A DNA stretch of 43,697 nucleotides from Paracoccaceae bacterium (GTDB lineage: Bacteria > Pseudomonadota > Alphaproteobacteria > Rhodobacterales > Rhodobacteraceae). Shown here piece after piece: positions 1-10,490 of the stretch (position 1 is the stretch's first letter; each line of letters starts with the position of its first letter). Under the pieces are notes generated by a model, which saw only the letters and a list, made by a program, of their open reading frames with translations, ran no database searches and had not been told where the DNA came from. The DNA is taken from the NCBI GenBank assembly GCA_030758115.1, contig JANREX010000069.1, positions 1 to 43,697 on the forward strand. Reading direction: 5' to 3'. A program made the translations under genes and the position numbers.

Positions 1-2672
1 GGGCAAGGGTCATTCCGACCCGGATTGCCCCATGTGGTGGGATCGTTCTCGTCAAAGCCATCAACCGCACCCTCTGAACCGGCTGCAGAGCCCTGCCCGC
101 CGGACGCGGCGTCCTGGGCTGCCTGCATCTGCGCGGCCAGGGCTGCTTGCTGTGCTGCATACTGGCGGACCATTTCCTGCTGTTCTTCCTCGGTCAGCGG
201 TCGGATCTGTGCCAGTTTGCGGGTCACGTCTTCCCGCAGGCCGTCGAGCATCGATTCAAAAAGCTGGAATGCCTCGTTCTTGTATTCATTCAGAGGGTCG
301 CGCTGGGCATAACCCCGGAAACTGACGACCGATCGCAGATGCTCAAGCATCAGAAGATGTTCGCGCCACTTGGCATCGATGGTCTGCAACAGAAGCTGCT
401 TTTCGATCTGGCGCATGTTGTCCGGGCCGAAAGCCGCAACCTTCTCGTCCATGTATTTCGATGCAGCTTCTTCAAGGCGCTCGGTGATCTGTTCGTCGTC
501 CACGCCCTCTTCTGCGGCCCAATCGACCACGGGCACGTCGATCCCCAGTTTCTCGATACACTCACGATACAGGCCTTCGGTGTCCCACTGATCCGCATAG
601 GTCTTGGGGGGCATGTATTGTTCGACAAGGTCGTCAATCACCTGGCTGCGCATGTCCGAGATCGTGTCAGACAGATCCTGCGCTTCCATGATCTCGCGGC
701 GCTGGCCAAAGATGACCTTGCGCTGCTCGTTCATCACGTCGTCGAATTTCAGCAATTGCTTGCGGATGTCGAAGTTGCGGCCTTCGACCTTGGCCTGCGC
801 GCGTTCCAGCGACTTGTTCACCCAAGGGTGCACGATCGCTTCGCCTTCTTTCATACCGAGGCTGGACAGCACCTTGTCCAGACGTTCGGAACCGAAAATA
901 CGCATCAGATCATCTTCGAGGCTGAGGAAGAAAGCCGAACGGCCCGGATCACCCTGGCGGCCCGAACGGCCGCGCAACTGGTTGTCGATCCGGCGGCTTT
1001 CGTGCCGTTCGGTGGCCAGAACGAACAGGCCGCCCGCCTCTTTCACGCGGGTTTCTTCTGCAGCATGCTCTGCCTCGATGCGCGCGCGCAATTCGTCGGG
1101 ATGGGCCTCCGGGTTGGCGGCAAGGGCTTCCATCACCTTGAAATCCACGTTGCCGCCCAACTTGATGTCGGTACCGCGGCCAGCCATGTTGGTTGCGATC
1201 GTCACCGCCCCGAACTTGCCTGCGTCCGCCACGATCTGGGCTTCTTTTTCGTGCTGACGTGCGTTCAGCACGTTATGCGGAATATCCGCCTGGGTCAGAA
1301 GACTGGACAGGAATTCCGATTTCTCGATCGAGGTGGTGCCAACCAGAACGGGCTGACCCTTTGCATGCGCCTCGCGAATGGTTTCGACAATGGCATCGTA
1401 TTTTTCGCGTGCTGTCCGATAGACGGCATCGTCCTCGTCAAGACGGGCGATAGGCCGGTTGGTCGGCACTTCGACGACACCCAGGCCATAGATCTCCGAG
1501 AATTCCTCGGCCTCGGTCACGGCGGTACCGGTCATGCCGGCAAGCTTGTCGTAGAGCCGGAAATAGTTCTGGAAGGTCACCTGCGCCAGAGTCACGTTCT
1601 CGGGCTGGATCTTGCAGCCTTCCTTGGCCTCGATCGCCTGGTGAAGGCCATCCGAAAGGCGGCGGCCTGCCATCATGCGGCCGGTGAATTCGTCGATCAG
1701 GACAACCTCGTTATCGCGAACGATGTAGTCCTTGTCCTTGGTGAACAGTTTGTGCGCCCGCAGGCCCTGGTTCACGTGATGTACGATGGTCGTGCTCTCG
1801 GGATCGTACAGCGATTGATCCGCGGGCAGGATGCCGCGGTCATGCAACATCTTTTCCAGCGCTTCGTTGCCTTCGTCGGTGAAGGTCACGTTGCGGGTCT
1901 TTTCATCCAGCGTGAAGTCTTCTTCGTTCAGTTCCGGGATCAGCTTGTCGATCGCCTGATAAAGATCCGAGCGGTCCTGCGAGGGTCCCGAGATGATCAG
2001 CGGCGTACGCGCCTCATCGATCAGGATGCTGTCCACCTCGTCGACAATTGCAAAGAAATGGTCGCGCTGGTTCATCTGCTCCAGGCTGGATTTCATGTTG
2101 TCGCGCAGATAGTCGAAGCCAAGTTCGTTGTTGGTGGCATAGGTGATGTCGGCGCCGTATGCGATCTTCTTCTCGCTTTCGGGCTGTTGCGGATAGACGA
2201 CGCCCGTGGTCATCCCAAGGGCGGCATAAACCTTGCCCATCCATTCCGCATCGCGTCGCGCCAGGTAATCGTTGACGGTCACGACATGCACGCCCTTGCC
2301 CATCAAGGCGTTCAGATAGGCGGGGAAGGTCGCGACAAGGGTCTTGCCCTCGCCCGTCTTCATCTCGGCGATGTTGCCCTGGTGCAGGAAGATGCCGCCC
2401 ATCAACTGCGTATCAAAGGCGCGAAGGCCCAAGGCACGACGCGCGCCTTCGCGGCAGTTGGCGAAGGCTTCGGGCAGGACCGCATCAAGGGTTTCGCCAT
2501 TCTGCAGGCGCGCCTTGAGTTCTGCTGTCTTGTCGATCAGCCCCTGATCCGACAGGGCCTGGAATTCGGGCTCCAGCGCGTTGATCTTTTCGACAAGCGG
2601 ACGAACCGATTTGATCTTGCGGTCGTTGGGGGTGCCGAACACCTTCTTGGCAAGAGTTCCGAGTCCCAGCAT
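1..2672 (-). CDS. secA: SecA, preprotein translocase ATPase (3' end cut by window)
   Basis: Motor ATPase that drives secretory preproteins through SecYEG at the inner membrane. About 890 residues are visible. They include the Walker A loop (GEGKT, about residues 107-111), the DEVD Walker B-type box (211-214), the helicase-like motif [10 protein letters not shown] and a Q-rich linker before the tail. The frame runs off the window at ...GRNDPCP, the first part of the C-terminal zinc/SecB-binding motif (CxCGSGKKxKxCHG in the family), so only about 13-15 residues should be missing. The ATG at 2670-2672 gives the normal family N-terminus ([13 protein letters not shown]). It is transcribed divergently from the PPIase gene at 2851, a sensible pairing of export motor and periplasmic folding factor. 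Identification is secure. Confidence 0.98.
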   Translation of the reverse strand, partial: MLGLGTLAKKVFGTPNDRKIKSVRPLVEKINALEPEFQALSDQGLIDKTAELKARLQNGETLDAVLPEAFANCREGARRALGLRAFDTQLMGGIFLHQGNIAEMKTGEGKTLVATFPAYLNALMGKGVHVVTVNDYLARRDAEWMGKVYAALGMTTGVVYPQQPESEKKIAYGADITYATNNELGFDYLRDNMKSSLEQMNQRDHFFAIVDEVDSILIDEARTPLIISGPSQDRSDLYQAIDKLIPELNEEDFTLDEKTRNVTFTDEGNEALEKMLHDRGILPADQSLYDPESTTIVHHVNQGLRAHKLFTKDKDYIVRDNEVVLIDEFTGRMMAGRRLSDGLHQAIEAKEGCKIQPENVTLAQVTFQNYFRLYDKLAGMTGTAVTEAEEFSEIYGLGVVEVPTNRPIARLDEDDAVYRTAREKYDAIVETIREAHAKGQPVLVGTTSIEKSEFLSSLLTQADIPHNVLNARQHEKEAQIVADAGKFGAVTIATNMAGRGTDIKLGGNVDFKVMEALAANPEAHPDELRARIEAEHAAEETRVKEAGGLFVLATERHESRRIDNQLRGRSGRQGDPGRSAFFLSLEDDLMRIFGSERLDKVLSSLGMKEGEAIVHPWVNKSLERAQAKVEGRNFDIRKQLLKFDDVMNEQRKVIFGQRREIMEAQDLSDTISDMRSQVIDDLVEQYMPPKTYADQWDTEGLYRECIEKLGIDVPVVDWAAEEGVDDEQITERLEEAASKYMDEKVAAFGPDNMRQIEKQLLLQTIDAKWREHLLMLEHLRSVVSFRGYAQRDPLNEYKNEAFQLFESMLDGLREDVTRKLAQIRPLTEEEQQEMVRQYAAQQAALAAQMQAAQDAASGGQGSAAGSEGAVDGFDENDPTTWGNPGRNDPC

Positions 2673-2717
2673 ATCTGTTCCGTTCCGCTCGTTGACAGAG
2701 TTGTGCAAGCCATCTGC

Positions 2718-2746
2718 TTGCCCGCTCTTTCCGCAGCACATATGAA
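2718..2746 (+). promoter_or_regulatory. possible promoter for the PPIase-argJ-mutT genes
   Basis: TTGCCC (2718-2723), a 17-base spacer and TATGAA (2741-2746). It overlaps the putative secA promoter on the other strand, so the two could compete for polymerase. The leader to 2851 would be about 100 bases. Pattern only. Confidence 0.35.
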
Positions 2747-2767
2747 GAGGCGGGAAAAGACAGCCAA
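2739..2767 (-). promoter_or_regulatory. possible secA promoter
   Basis: On the minus strand TTGGCT (2762-2767) is followed after 17 bases by CATATG (2739-2744). Transcription would begin near 2732 and give a leader of about 60 bases. The -10 element is imperfect and the assignment comes from pattern alone. Confidence 0.35.
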
Positions 2768-2850
2768 ACCTGGCCTCAGGGCGATGTAAGGGGCGGCTTC
2801 ATGACTGTCAACGCCGGGGGCCGGATGCGCCCGATACAAAGGACGAATCC

Positions 2851-3711
2851 ATGCAGAAACTTCATCGAAATGCCTTCACATCCTTGTCAGCCGCCGTTTT
2901 CGCGGTATGGGCCGCGGCACCTGTGCTGGCGCAGGACACAGCGGACGCGGATAGCGTGATCGCCACGGTCAACGGGACCGAGATCACCCTGGGCCAGATG
3001 ATCATGGCCCGCACGACCTTGCCGCAGCAGTATCTGTCTTTGCCGGACGAGGTTCTGTTCAACGGAATCCTCGATCAGCTTATCCAGCAATCCGTTCTGG
3101 CCCAGACGGTTGGCGAGGATGCACCGCGCAGCGTGCAGATCGCACTTGAGAATGAACGTCGCGCCCTTCTGGCCGCTGCAGTCGTCGATGACATCCTCAA
3201 GGATGCCGTGACCGACGAGGCGCTGCAGAAGGCCTATGACGAGGCTTTTGCCAATGCCGAACCGACCCGTGAGTGGAATGCATCCCACATTCTGGTCGAG
3301 ACCGAAGAAGAAGCCGCAGCCCTGATCACCCGGCTGAACGCGGGCGAAGAATTCGCAGCCCTTGCGCAAGAGGCATCCAGCGACTCGTCCGCTGCAAGCG
3401 GTGGTCAACTGGGTTGGTTCGAATCCGGCATGATGGTTCCCGATTTCGAGGCTGCGGTCGTCGCGCTGGAGGTTGGGGCTGTATCGGCCCCGGTGCAAAC
3501 GCAGTTCGGCTGGCACGTGGTCAAGCTGAACGAAACCCGCCTGCGCGAAATTCCCACCCTTGAACAGGTGGCCGATGAACTGCGCCCGCAGGTCGAGCGT
3601 GCAGCGGTCCAGGCGCGTCTGGACGAATTGACAGCCGCCGCAACGGTCGAACGCCCCGGTGCAGGGATCGATCCTGCGCTGATCAAGAACCTCGATCTTC
3701 TGGAGAACTGA
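2851..3711 (+). CDS. Periplasmic peptidyl-prolyl cis-trans isomerase, parvulin/PpiC type
   Basis: Envelope protein-folding catalyst of the SurA/PrsA/PpiC kind, 286 residues. A cleavable signal peptide is visible (hydrophobic stretch ending VWAAAPVLAQ, cleavage after residue ~27). A helical N-terminal chaperone-like half follows, then one parvulin domain from about residue 140 to 235. It carries family marks: ASHILVETEEEA, SDSSAASGGQLGWFESGMM and the FGWHVVKLNE strand. It is one of the single-parvulin-domain proteins common in alphaproteobacteria, shorter than two-domain SurA. argJ starts 3 bases after its stop, so the two are almost certainly cotranscribed. The exact client proteins cannot be told from sequence. 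Confidence 0.9.
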   Translation: MQKLHRNAFTSLSAAVFAVWAAAPVLAQDTADADSVIATVNGTEITLGQMIMARTTLPQQYLSLPDEVLFNGILDQLIQQSVLAQTVGEDAPRSVQIALENERRALLAAAVVDDILKDAVTDEALQKAYDEAFANAEPTREWNASHILVETEEEAAALITRLNAGEEFAALAQEASSDSSAASGGQLGWFESGMMVPDFEAAVVALEVGAVSAPVQTQFGWHVVKLNETRLREIPTLEQVADELRPQVERAAVQARLDELTAAATVERPGAGIDPALIKNLDLLEN

Positions 3712-3714
3712 TGA

Positions 3715-4944
3715 ATGGGAAAGATCACCAAGGTTTCGCCGCTTGCACCCGAAGCTTTTCCTGACCTTCCGGTGATCGACGGGGTCGCATTTTCTGCGGC
3801 CCAGGCCGGCGTTCGCTATCAGGGGCGGACCGATGTGATGATGGCGCGACTGGCGCCGGGTACGGCCATGGCAGGCGTTTTCACGCGCTCTGCGACGCGG
3901 TCCGCACCCGTGCTGGATTGCCAGGCCAAGATCGGTCTGGACAGTGCAGAAGGTGCTGCGATCATCGTCAACTCGGGCAATTCCAACGCGTTCACCGGCA
4001 AGAACGGTGTCGTGTCCACCCGCGCCGTGACAACAGCCGCCGCCGAGACGCTGGGCCTTCCCGAAACGCGGGTGTTTTCATCCTCGACCGGGGTGATCGG
4101 AGAGCCCCTGCCGCATGAGCGGATCACCGCAAAGCTGAGCGAACTGGCGCAAACCCTGGACAAGGGCGCGATTGCCGCAGCAGCGCGCGCGATCATGACG
4201 ACCGACACCTTCCCCAAAGGTGCCGCTGCTGAGATCAGTATCGACGGCAAGCCGGTGAAGATCGCGGGTATCGCGAAGGGATCGGGTATGATCGCGCCCG
4301 ATATGGCCACGATGCTGGTCTATATCTTCACCGATGCGGCAGCGGAACGGTCCGACCTGCAGGCGATGCTGTCGGAACTGACCGATGTGACCTTCAACTG
4401 CATCACCGTGGACAGCGACACCTCGACCTCGGACACGTTGCTCTTGGCGGCAACCGGAGCGTCAGGCGTAAAGGTCGATGGAAAGACAACAGCGTTCCGC
4501 GAGGCGCTGCACGGGGTGATGCTGGATCTGGCGCATCAGGTGGTCCGCGACGGCGAAGGTGCCACGAAATTCGTCGAAGTGGCCGTAACGGGCGCAGCCA
4601 GCGATGCAGATGCAAAGACCCATGCCATGGCAATCGCCAATTCCCCGCTGATCAAGACCGCGATCGCGGGCGAGGATCCGAACTGGGGCCGCGTGGTGAT
4701 GGCGATCGGCAAGTCGGGCGCCGCAGCGGATCGTGATCTGCTGACCATCCGCTTTGGCGATCTTCTGGTGGCCGAAAACGGTTGGGTGTCTCCCTCTTAC
4801 AAGGAGGCCGACGCCGCGGCCTACATGAAAGGCGAATACTTGCGGATCGGGGTCGATCTTGGGCTTGGGCAAGGCAAGTGTACCGTGTGGACCTGCGACC
4901 TGACGCATGGCTATATCGAAATCAACGCCGACTATCGGTCCTGA
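3715..4944 (+). CDS. argJ: Bifunctional glutamate N-acetyltransferase / N-acetylglutamate synthase
   Basis: Transfers acetyl from N-acetylornithine to glutamate, closing the cyclic arginine pathway; many members also make N-acetylglutamate from acetyl-CoA. The 409-residue protein has the self-cleavage site of the family, GSGMIAPDMATML, with the scissile bond expected between Ala198 and Thr199. Thr199 becomes the nucleophile of the beta chain. The upstream TTDTFPK motif and the SGNSNAFTG loop are also typical. The ATG at 3715 follows the PPIase stop by 3 bases; a nearer ATG at 3711 is in another frame. Whether the protein is mono- or bifunctional cannot be read from sequence. Confidence 0.96.
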   Translation: MGKITKVSPLAPEAFPDLPVIDGVAFSAAQAGVRYQGRTDVMMARLAPGTAMAGVFTRSATRSAPVLDCQAKIGLDSAEGAAIIVNSGNSNAFTGKNGVVSTRAVTTAAAETLGLPETRVFSSSTGVIGEPLPHERITAKLSELAQTLDKGAIAAAARAIMTTDTFPKGAAAEISIDGKPVKIAGIAKGSGMIAPDMATMLVYIFTDAAAERSDLQAMLSELTDVTFNCITVDSDTSTSDTLLLAATGASGVKVDGKTTAFREALHGVMLDLAHQVVRDGEGATKFVEVAVTGAASDADAKTHAMAIANSPLIKTAIAGEDPNWGRVVMAIGKSGAAADRDLLTIRFGDLLVAENGWVSPSYKEADAAAYMKGEYLRIGVDLGLGQGKCTVWTCDLTHGYIEINADYRS

Positions 4945-4947
4945 CGG

Positions 4948-5355
4948 GTGGCGGCCGTGAAAGTCATTCTCGTTTCGGCTGTGGCCTTGATCGATACCGA
5001 TGGGCGGGTGCTGCTGGCGCAGCGCCCTGAAGGCAAGTCCATGGCCGGGCTGTGGGAGTTTCCCGGCGGCAAGGTCGAGGCGGGTGAAACCCCCGAAGCC
5101 GCCCTGATCCGCGAGCTGCACGAGGAGTTGGGAATCGACACCTGGGAAAGCTGCCTGGCACCCCTGACATTCGCCAGCCATGGCTACGATGACTTCCATC
5201 TTCTGATGCCATTGTTCGCCTGCCGCAAATGGCAGGGCATCGTCACGCCCCGTGAAGGCCAGACGCTCAAGTGGGTGCGTCCCGGTGACCTCAAGTCCTA
5301 CCCGATGCCACCCGCGGATATCCCGCTCATACCGATTCTCCGCGATTGGCTCTGA
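4948..5355 (+). CDS. mutT: MutT-type Nudix hydrolase (8-oxo-dGTP diphosphatase)
   Basis: Hydrolyses oxidised nucleoside triphosphates so that 8-oxo-G is not incorporated into DNA. The 135-residue protein has a perfect Nudix box at residues 41-63 (G-x5-E-x7-REUxEExGU) preceded by GLWEFPGG, the MutT signature. The reading starts with GTG at 4948, three bases after the argJ stop; a second in-frame GTG lies at 4957 and would shorten it by three residues. The tight spacing places it in the PPIase-argJ operon. Small Nudix enzymes have broad substrate ranges, so the substrate is inferred from the MutT-like motif context. Confidence 0.9.
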   Translation: MAAVKVILVSAVALIDTDGRVLLAQRPEGKSMAGLWEFPGGKVEAGETPEAALIRELHEELGIDTWESCLAPLTFASHGYDDFHLLMPLFACRKWQGIVTPREGQTLKWVRPGDLKSYPMPPADIPLIPILRDWL

Positions 5356-5523
5356 TCTGACGGTTCATCGGGGTTCGACAGGCGTGAAACCCTGCGGACC
5401 AAGGCCGATCAAGGCCATATTTTCGTATTTTTTGACCTGGAGAGGCGAACAGTGTTCAGATTTTTCGACTCTTTGTCGATGAAAGTGATCTAATGTTTTC
5501 TGTGCATTCTTGGGAGGATGTGG

Positions 5524-5661
5524 ATGCTGAGAACGATCATGTTGGGAAGCTGCGTTTCTGTACAGGGGACTTATGTCCGTACCCTGGCAGATGGTCGGGT
5601 GCTGGTGCGCGTGGGATCACGCGAATTCATCGGCCAACCGGTGATCCAGAAAGCCGCCTGA
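5524..5661 (+). CDS. 45-residue protein of unknown function
   Basis: A short reading frame, ATG at 5524 to TGA at 5659-5661, beginning MLRTIMLGSCVSVQG and ending IGQPVIQKAA. Support for coding: a strong ribosome site GGGAGG (5512-5517) six bases upstream, codon choice like its neighbours, and a hairpin terminator 16 bases after the stop. The peptide has alternating hydrophobic and charged residues suggestive of a small beta-barrel (a GRVLVRVGSREFIGQPV stretch), one Cys at residue 10, and no signal peptide or transmembrane span. It sits alone between mutT and infB, converging with infB. I do not recognise the family with certainty. An ATG two codons upstream (5518) lies too close to the ribosome site. 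Confidence 0.7.
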   Translation: MLRTIMLGSCVSVQGTYVRTLADGRVLVRVGSREFIGQPVIQKAA

Positions 5662-5676
5662 TGGCGGGCAACAAAA

Positions 5677-5700
5677 AAGGGGCAGCGCAAGCTGCCCCTT
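5677..5700. terminator. bidirectional hairpin terminator
   Basis: GGGGCAGC (5679-5686), loop GCAA, GCTGCCCC (5691-5698), flanked by A6 on the left and TTCTT on the right. It can end both the rightward 45-residue gene and the leftward infB operon. Confidence 0.85.
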
Positions 5701-5722
5701 CTTCATTTGCAGATCGAACGGA

Positions 5723-8227
5723 TCACGCCAGCTTGCGCTCGACTTCCTCGCGCTCGAAGATCTCGATGACGTCGCCGGGGCGGATATCGTCGTAATTCTC
5801 GAAGGCCATGCCGCATTCCTGGCCCGAAGTCACTTCCTTGACCTCGTCCTTGAAGCGCTTGAGCGTCTTGAGGTTGCCTTCGTGGACCACAACATCGTCG
5901 CGCAGCAGGCGAACGCCAGCCGAACGGCGGGCCACACCTTCGGTGACAAGGCAGCCGGCAACCTTGCCAACGCCGGACACCTTGAAGACTTCCTTGATCT
6001 GCGCATAGCCGATGAACTTTTCGCGGATCTCGGCGCTCAGCAGACCGCTTGCGGCCTTCTTCACATCATCCACCAGATCGTAGATGACCGAGTAATAGCG
6101 GATCTCGACGCCCTTCTGGTTTGCAGTGTTGCGCGCAGAGGCGTTGGCCCGGACGTTGAAGCCCATGATCGGTGCGCCCGAGGCTTCCGCAAGACCCACA
6201 TCGGTTTCGGTGATCGCACCGACGCCAGAGTGCAGCACGCGGACGCGCACCTCGTCGTTGCCGATCTTTTCCATCGCCTGAACGATCGCTTCGGCGGAAC
6301 CTTGCACGTCGGCTTTTACCAGAATCGGCAGCTCCGCCACCGTTTCATCCGCCTTGGCCTTGGCCATCAGCTGATCAAGCGTCGTTGCCGCACCAACCGC
6401 CGCGCGCTTTTCCTTGGCTGCGTTTTCGCGGTATTCCGCGATCTCGCGCGCCTGCGCTTCGGTCTCGACCACGTTCAGAACGTCGCCCGCTTCGGGCGTA
6501 CCATTCAGGCCAAGCACCTCGACAGGGACGGAAGGACCGGCTTCAGCGATACGCTCGCCCTTGTCGTCGATCAGGGCGCGCACCTTGCCCCACTGTTCGC
6601 CGACAACGAAGATATCGCCCTGCTTCAGCGTACCCTTCTGCACCAGAACGGTCGCCACGGGGCCACGGCCCACGTCAAGCTTGGCCTCGATCACCGCGCC
6701 TTCGGCAAAACGGTTCGGATTGGCCTTGAGCTCCAGGATCTCTGCCTGAAGCGCGATGGCTTCGAGCAGTTCATCAAGACCCAGACCGGTCAGGGCCGAA
6801 ACCTCGACATCCTGCACATCGCCAGACATCGCTTCGACGACGACTTCGTGCTGCAGCAGGTCTGTCCGCACCTTGGTGGGGTTCGCCTCTGGTTTGTCGA
6901 TCTTGTTGATCGCCACGATCATCGGCACCTTGGCGGCCTTGGCGTGGTTGATCGCCTCGACGGTCTGGGGCATCACGGCATCATCAGCCGCCACGACAAG
7001 AACCACGATGTCGGTGACATGGGCACCACGCGCGCGCATCGAGGTGAAAGCCGCGTGTCCCGGCGTATCCAGGAATGTCAGCACAGAACCCTTGTCGGTC
7101 GTCACCTGATAGGCACCGATGTGCTGGGTGATGCCACCCGCCTCGGAGGCCACGACCTTGGCATTGCGGATCGCATCCAGAAGGCTGGTCTTGCCGTGGT
7201 CGACGTGGCCCATGATGGTCACGACCGGCGGACGCGGCTTGAGGTCTTCGGGCTTGTCTTCGACCGATGCGATCACATCCTCGACATCGGCGTCGGAGAC
7301 GCGGATCGCGCGGTGGCCGAATTCCTCGATGATCAGTTCGGCGGTATCCGCATCAATGGTCTGGTTCTGTGTGACCATCATGCCGTTCTGCATGAGTGCC
7401 TTGACCACGGCACCGACGCGCTCGGCCATACGGTTGGCCAGTTCCGACACCATGATGGCTTCGGGCAACTGCACGTCACGCACGATCTTCTCGCGTTCGA
7501 CATTGCCGCCCATGGCCTTCTGACGCGCACGCTCCTGCTTGCGCTTCATGGCCGCCATGGATTTCGTGCGGCCGCCTTCGCCACCGGCCAGGGCCTGGTT
7601 CAACGTCAGCTTGCCGGAACGGCGATTGTCTTCGCGGACCTTCGCGGCGCGGGCGTCACGCTCTTGCGCTTCGGACTCACGCTCTTTCTTGCGCGGTGCG
7701 GGTGCCACAGCCTTGGAGGCGGGGCGACCAGCGGGCGCATCTTCTTCGGGCGCGGCAGCAGCGGCGGCCGCGCGCTTCGCGGCCTCTTCGGTTTCGCGCG
7801 CCTTGCGTTGTTCTTCTTCCGCCTTGGCTTTCAGCGCCTCTTCGCGCTCACGCTCTTCGCGCTCCTTGGCCTCGGCTTCCTCGCGGCGGCGCTGACGCTC
7901 TTCCTCGCGGGCCTTCTCCTCGGCTTCGCGCTGCGCGGCTTCCTCGCCTTCGCGGGCCTTGGCAGCCTGAAGCGCCTTCAGGCGGCGTTCCATTTCTGCG
8001 TCCGAGATACCTGCGGGACGTTTTGCCGGATCGCCCAGCGCCGGGTTCGGTACAGCGCCGCCAGCGGCCGCCTTACCGGCAGCAGGCTTGGGTACCACAA
8101 CACGTTTGCGCTTGGTTTCCACGACGACATTCTTGGTCCGTCCATGGCTGAAGCTCTGCTTCACATTTCCCGGACGCGCGCCGGGGCCACGTACGCCCAG
8201 TGTCTTCTTACCGTCGTTGTCGTTCAT
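5723..8227 (-). CDS. infB: Translation initiation factor IF-2
   Basis: GTPase that places initiator tRNA on the 30S subunit and promotes 50S joining. The 834-residue protein has a long charged, Arg/Glu/Ala-rich N-terminal region (about residues 70-240). The GTPase domain follows, with G1 GHVDHGKT (340-347), DTPGH and NKID. The protein ends in the C-terminal fMet-tRNA binding part ([22 protein letters not shown]). The ATG at 8225-8227 overlaps the stop of the preceding ylxR-like gene in an ATGA arrangement, indicating translational coupling. It is the last gene of rimP-nusA-ylxR-infB. The low-complexity N-terminus is normal for alphaproteobacterial IF-2. Confidence 0.98.
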   Translation of the reverse strand: MNDNDGKKTLGVRGPGARPGNVKQSFSHGRTKNVVVETKRKRVVVPKPAAGKAAAGGAVPNPALGDPAKRPAGISDAEMERRLKALQAAKAREGEEAAQREAEEKAREEERQRRREEAEAKEREEREREEALKAKAEEEQRKARETEEAAKRAAAAAAAPEEDAPAGRPASKAVAPAPRKKERESEAQERDARAAKVREDNRRSGKLTLNQALAGGEGGRTKSMAAMKRKQERARQKAMGGNVEREKIVRDVQLPEAIMVSELANRMAERVGAVVKALMQNGMMVTQNQTIDADTAELIIEEFGHRAIRVSDADVEDVIASVEDKPEDLKPRPPVVTIMGHVDHGKTSLLDAIRNAKVVASEAGGITQHIGAYQVTTDKGSVLTFLDTPGHAAFTSMRARGAHVTDIVVLVVAADDAVMPQTVEAINHAKAAKVPMIVAINKIDKPEANPTKVRTDLLQHEVVVEAMSGDVQDVEVSALTGLGLDELLEAIALQAEILELKANPNRFAEGAVIEAKLDVGRGPVATVLVQKGTLKQGDIFVVGEQWGKVRALIDDKGERIAEAGPSVPVEVLGLNGTPEAGDVLNVVETEAQAREIAEYRENAAKEKRAAVGAATTLDQLMAKAKADETVAELPILVKADVQGSAEAIVQAMEKIGNDEVRVRVLHSGVGAITETDVGLAEASGAPIMGFNVRANASARNTANQKGVEIRYYSVIYDLVDDVKKAASGLLSAEIREKFIGYAQIKEVFKVSGVGKVAGCLVTEGVARRSAGVRLLRDDVVVHEGNLKTLKRFKDEVKEVTSGQECGMAFENYDDIRPGDVIEIFEREEVERKLA

Positions 8228-8856
8228 ATGGCTCTTCTATCCTTTTTGACGGTCTTGCCGCCTTCCGGGGCGCGCAGACCTTTCAGTCTTGCCGCTTCCT
8301 CTACAACACGCGGGGCCAAACCTCCAGCGGCAAGCACAACGTGTATTACAGTTTGTCGTCCAAAGGCCAAACCCAGCTCGTCTGCCGTGAGCCATCCGAT
8401 GAAAGTTCCATCCGACGGCGTGCTCAGCTTCGACTTGCCGCGCTCGGACCCATCACTGGCCTGGATCAGCACCTCGGCATAATCCTTGATCAGCCAGTCC
8501 TTGACCTTTTCGTATCCACTGACAGCCTCTCCGCCCTTGCGGGCCAGACTGATCAGCTCGACAACACGACGGACCAGTTGCGCCTCGACCTGAGCGATCA
8601 GATCATCCGGCACGATCACGGCCTGTTTCGCGGCACGGGCGAAAAGGCCCTTCTTCACGGCCTTTTCGAGGGCGGCGCGCTCTGCCGACACCCATATGCC
8701 ACGGCCGGGCAACTTGCCCATGATGTCCGGCACAACCTGGCCATCAGGACCGATCACGAAACGGATCAGCCCGAACTTCGGCTGCACCTCGCCCGTGGCG
8801 ATACATTTCCGCTCGGGTCCGTCCTGCCGGTCCCTTGTTTGCCCGCCACGTGTCAT
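8224..8856 (-). CDS. YlxR/DUF448 RNA-binding protein with L7Ae-like C-terminal part
   Basis: About 210 residues from the ATG at 8854-8856. The N-terminal DUF448 domain has the family signature (ERKCIATGE about 15 residues in, then the RFVIGPDG and [11 protein letters not shown] segments). The C-terminal half ([10 protein letters not shown]...[25 protein letters not shown]) resembles the L7Ae/YlxQ fold that is fused to YlxR in alphaproteobacteria. Role: nucleic-acid binding linked to transcription/translation; the exact function is unsettled in the family. The frame stays open further upstream to 8949, but that would overlap nusA by 71 bases. The chosen start leaves a 22-base gap and begins right before the conserved domain. 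It sits between nusA and infB as expected. Confidence 0.88.
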   Translation of the reverse strand: MTRGGQTRDRQDGPERKCIATGEVQPKFGLIRFVIGPDGQVVPDIMGKLPGRGIWVSAERAALEKAVKKGLFARAAKQAVIVPDDLIAQVEAQLVRRVVELISLARKGGEAVSGYEKVKDWLIKDYAEVLIQASDGSERGKSKLSTPSDGTFIGWLTADELGLAFGRQTVIHVVLAAGGLAPRVVEEAARLKGLRAPEGGKTVKKDRRAI

Positions 8857-8878
8857 ACAGTCAACCAGAGGCCTGAAA

Positions 8879-10486
8879 TCAGGCTTCTGCCTCCTCTTCG
8901 TCGAGGTCATCCTCGTCGCCGGCCAGATCGGCGGGATCAACCCAGCCAAGCATGACGCGGGCGGTCATGATGAGGTTTTGCGCCTCATCGAGGGAGACAT
9001 CGAATTTCTCCAGCAAGCCTTCGTCCTTGACGCGCTCGCCGTTCACTGTGGTCCAGCCGCCGGCCAGTTCCCAATCCGCACATGTCGCGAAGTCTTCCAG
9101 CGTTTTCACGCCATCTTCTGCAAGGGCTTCGATCATCTGGGGTGTCAGACCCTCGAATTCAACCAGGCTGTCCTCGACGCCCAGTTCGCGCGCATGCTCC
9201 AGCGCGGCCTTGGCGGCGGCCTCGATATATTCGCGGGCACGCATCTGCAGCTCTTCGGCGGTGCTTTCGTCAACACCGTCGATCACCAGAAGCTCGTCAC
9301 GATCCACATAGGCCACTTCTTCCAGGTTGGTGAAGCCTTCGGCCACCAGCAGCTGGGCAAAGAATTCGTCAAGATCCAGAGTATCCATGAACAGGCGCGT
9401 ACGCTCTTCGAATTCCTTCTGGCGACGCGAGGATTCCTCGGCTTCCGTCAGGATGTCGATGTCCAGGCCGGTCAGCTGGCTGGCAAGCCGCACGTTCTGA
9501 CCGCGGCGGCCGATGGCCAGCGACAGCTGTTCGTCGGGCACCACGACTTCGATCTTGCCCGCTTCCTCGTCGATCACGACCTTGGTCACCTCGGCGGGCT
9601 GCAGCGCGTTCACAAGGAACGTCGCCTGATCCTCGTTCCACGGGATGATGTCGATCTTTTCACCCTGCAGTTCGTTCACGACGGCCTGCACGCGGCTGCC
9701 ACGCATACCGACGCAAGCGCCCACGGGATCGATCGAATTGTCATACGAGATGACGGCGATCTTGGCGCGCGAACCGGGGTCGCGGGCCACGGCCTTGATC
9801 TCGATGATGCCGTCATAGATCTCGGGCACTTCCATCTTGAACAGTTCCGCCATGAACTGCGGATCGGTCCGGCTCAGGAAGATCTGCGGGCCACGCTGCT
9901 CGCGGCGCACGTCCTTGATGTAGCAGCGGATGCGGTCGTTCGGGCGATACGATTCGCGGCCGATCTTTTCGTTGCGGCGCAGGATCGCTTCGCCGCGGCC
10001 CACGTCGACGATGACGTTGCCATATTCCTCGCGCTTGACCACACCGTTGATGATGGTGCCCTTGCGATCCTTGAATTCCTCGAACTGGCGGTCACGCTCT
10101 GCTTCGCGCACCTTTTGCAGGATCACCTGCTTGGCGGATTGCGCCGCGATGCGGCCCATGTCCACGGGCGGCACTTCTTCGACGAACGTATCGCCGATCT
10201 GCGGGTTCTCCAGGTACTGCTTGGCCTGATCGACCGTCATCTCGGCCTGATAATTCTCGAGCTCGTCCTCGGCCACGACGGTCCGCACGCGGGTGAAGGT
10301 GGCGCGGCCGGTCTTGCGGTCGATCTTGACGCGGATGTCCATCTCGGAGCCGTAGCGGGACTTGGCCGCCCGCGCGAGGGATTCCTCCATCGCCTCGACC
10401 ACCAGACCGGGGTCGATCATCTTTTCACGGGCGACGGCCTCTGCGGTCTGCAAAAGCTCCAGCTGGTTGGCGGAAGTGATTGCCAT
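8879..10486 (-). CDS. nusA: Transcription termination/antitermination factor NusA
   Basis: RNA polymerase-associated factor controlling pausing, intrinsic termination and antitermination. The 535-residue protein shows the N-terminal polymerase-binding domain ([22 protein letters not shown]), then an S1 domain and two KH domains ([18 protein letters not shown] and [18 protein letters not shown]). C-terminal helix-hairpin-helix acidic repeats with ...[12 protein letters not shown] follow, and a strongly acidic tail ([12 protein letters not shown]). It starts 4 bases after rimP. NusA in E. coli and B. subtilis controls its own operon through leader termination, which is relevant to the terminator found before rimP here. 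Confidence 0.98.
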   Translation of the reverse strand: MAITSANQLELLQTAEAVAREKMIDPGLVVEAMEESLARAAKSRYGSEMDIRVKIDRKTGRATFTRVRTVVAEDELENYQAEMTVDQAKQYLENPQIGDTFVEEVPPVDMGRIAAQSAKQVILQKVREAERDRQFEEFKDRKGTIINGVVKREEYGNVIVDVGRGEAILRRNEKIGRESYRPNDRIRCYIKDVRREQRGPQIFLSRTDPQFMAELFKMEVPEIYDGIIEIKAVARDPGSRAKIAVISYDNSIDPVGACVGMRGSRVQAVVNELQGEKIDIIPWNEDQATFLVNALQPAEVTKVVIDEEAGKIEVVVPDEQLSLAIGRRGQNVRLASQLTGLDIDILTEAEESSRRQKEFEERTRLFMDTLDLDEFFAQLLVAEGFTNLEEVAYVDRDELLVIDGVDESTAEELQMRAREYIEAAAKAALEHARELGVEDSLVEFEGLTPQMIEALAEDGVKTLEDFATCADWELAGGWTTVNGERVKDEGLLEKFDVSLDEAQNLIMTARVMLGWVDPADLAGDEDDLDEEEAEA

Positions 10487-10490
10487 GGTC

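Noticed and set aside
147-2789. A long + strand open frame of about 880 codons opposite secA.
   Set aside because: It is the antisense of the clear secA reading frame in GC-rich DNA; its translation has no recognisable domain and no ribosome site at its start.
5356-5523. TTGACC (5432-5437) and a short dyad TCGAC-TCTTT-GTCGA before the small gene, considered as promoter and operator.
   Set aside because: No acceptable -10 at the right distance from TTGACC, and the 5-bp dyad is too short to support on its own.
5493-5795. A 100-codon frame spanning the unknown small gene and the start of the infB antisense.
   Set aside because: It lies in another frame than the supported 45-residue gene, lacks a ribosome site and runs through the terminator hairpin into infB.
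5882-8482. A + strand open frame of about 866 codons opposite infB and ylxR.
   Set aside because: Antisense shadow of infB/ylxR; low-complexity, His/Leu/Gly-rich composition typical of reversed alphaproteobacterial codons.
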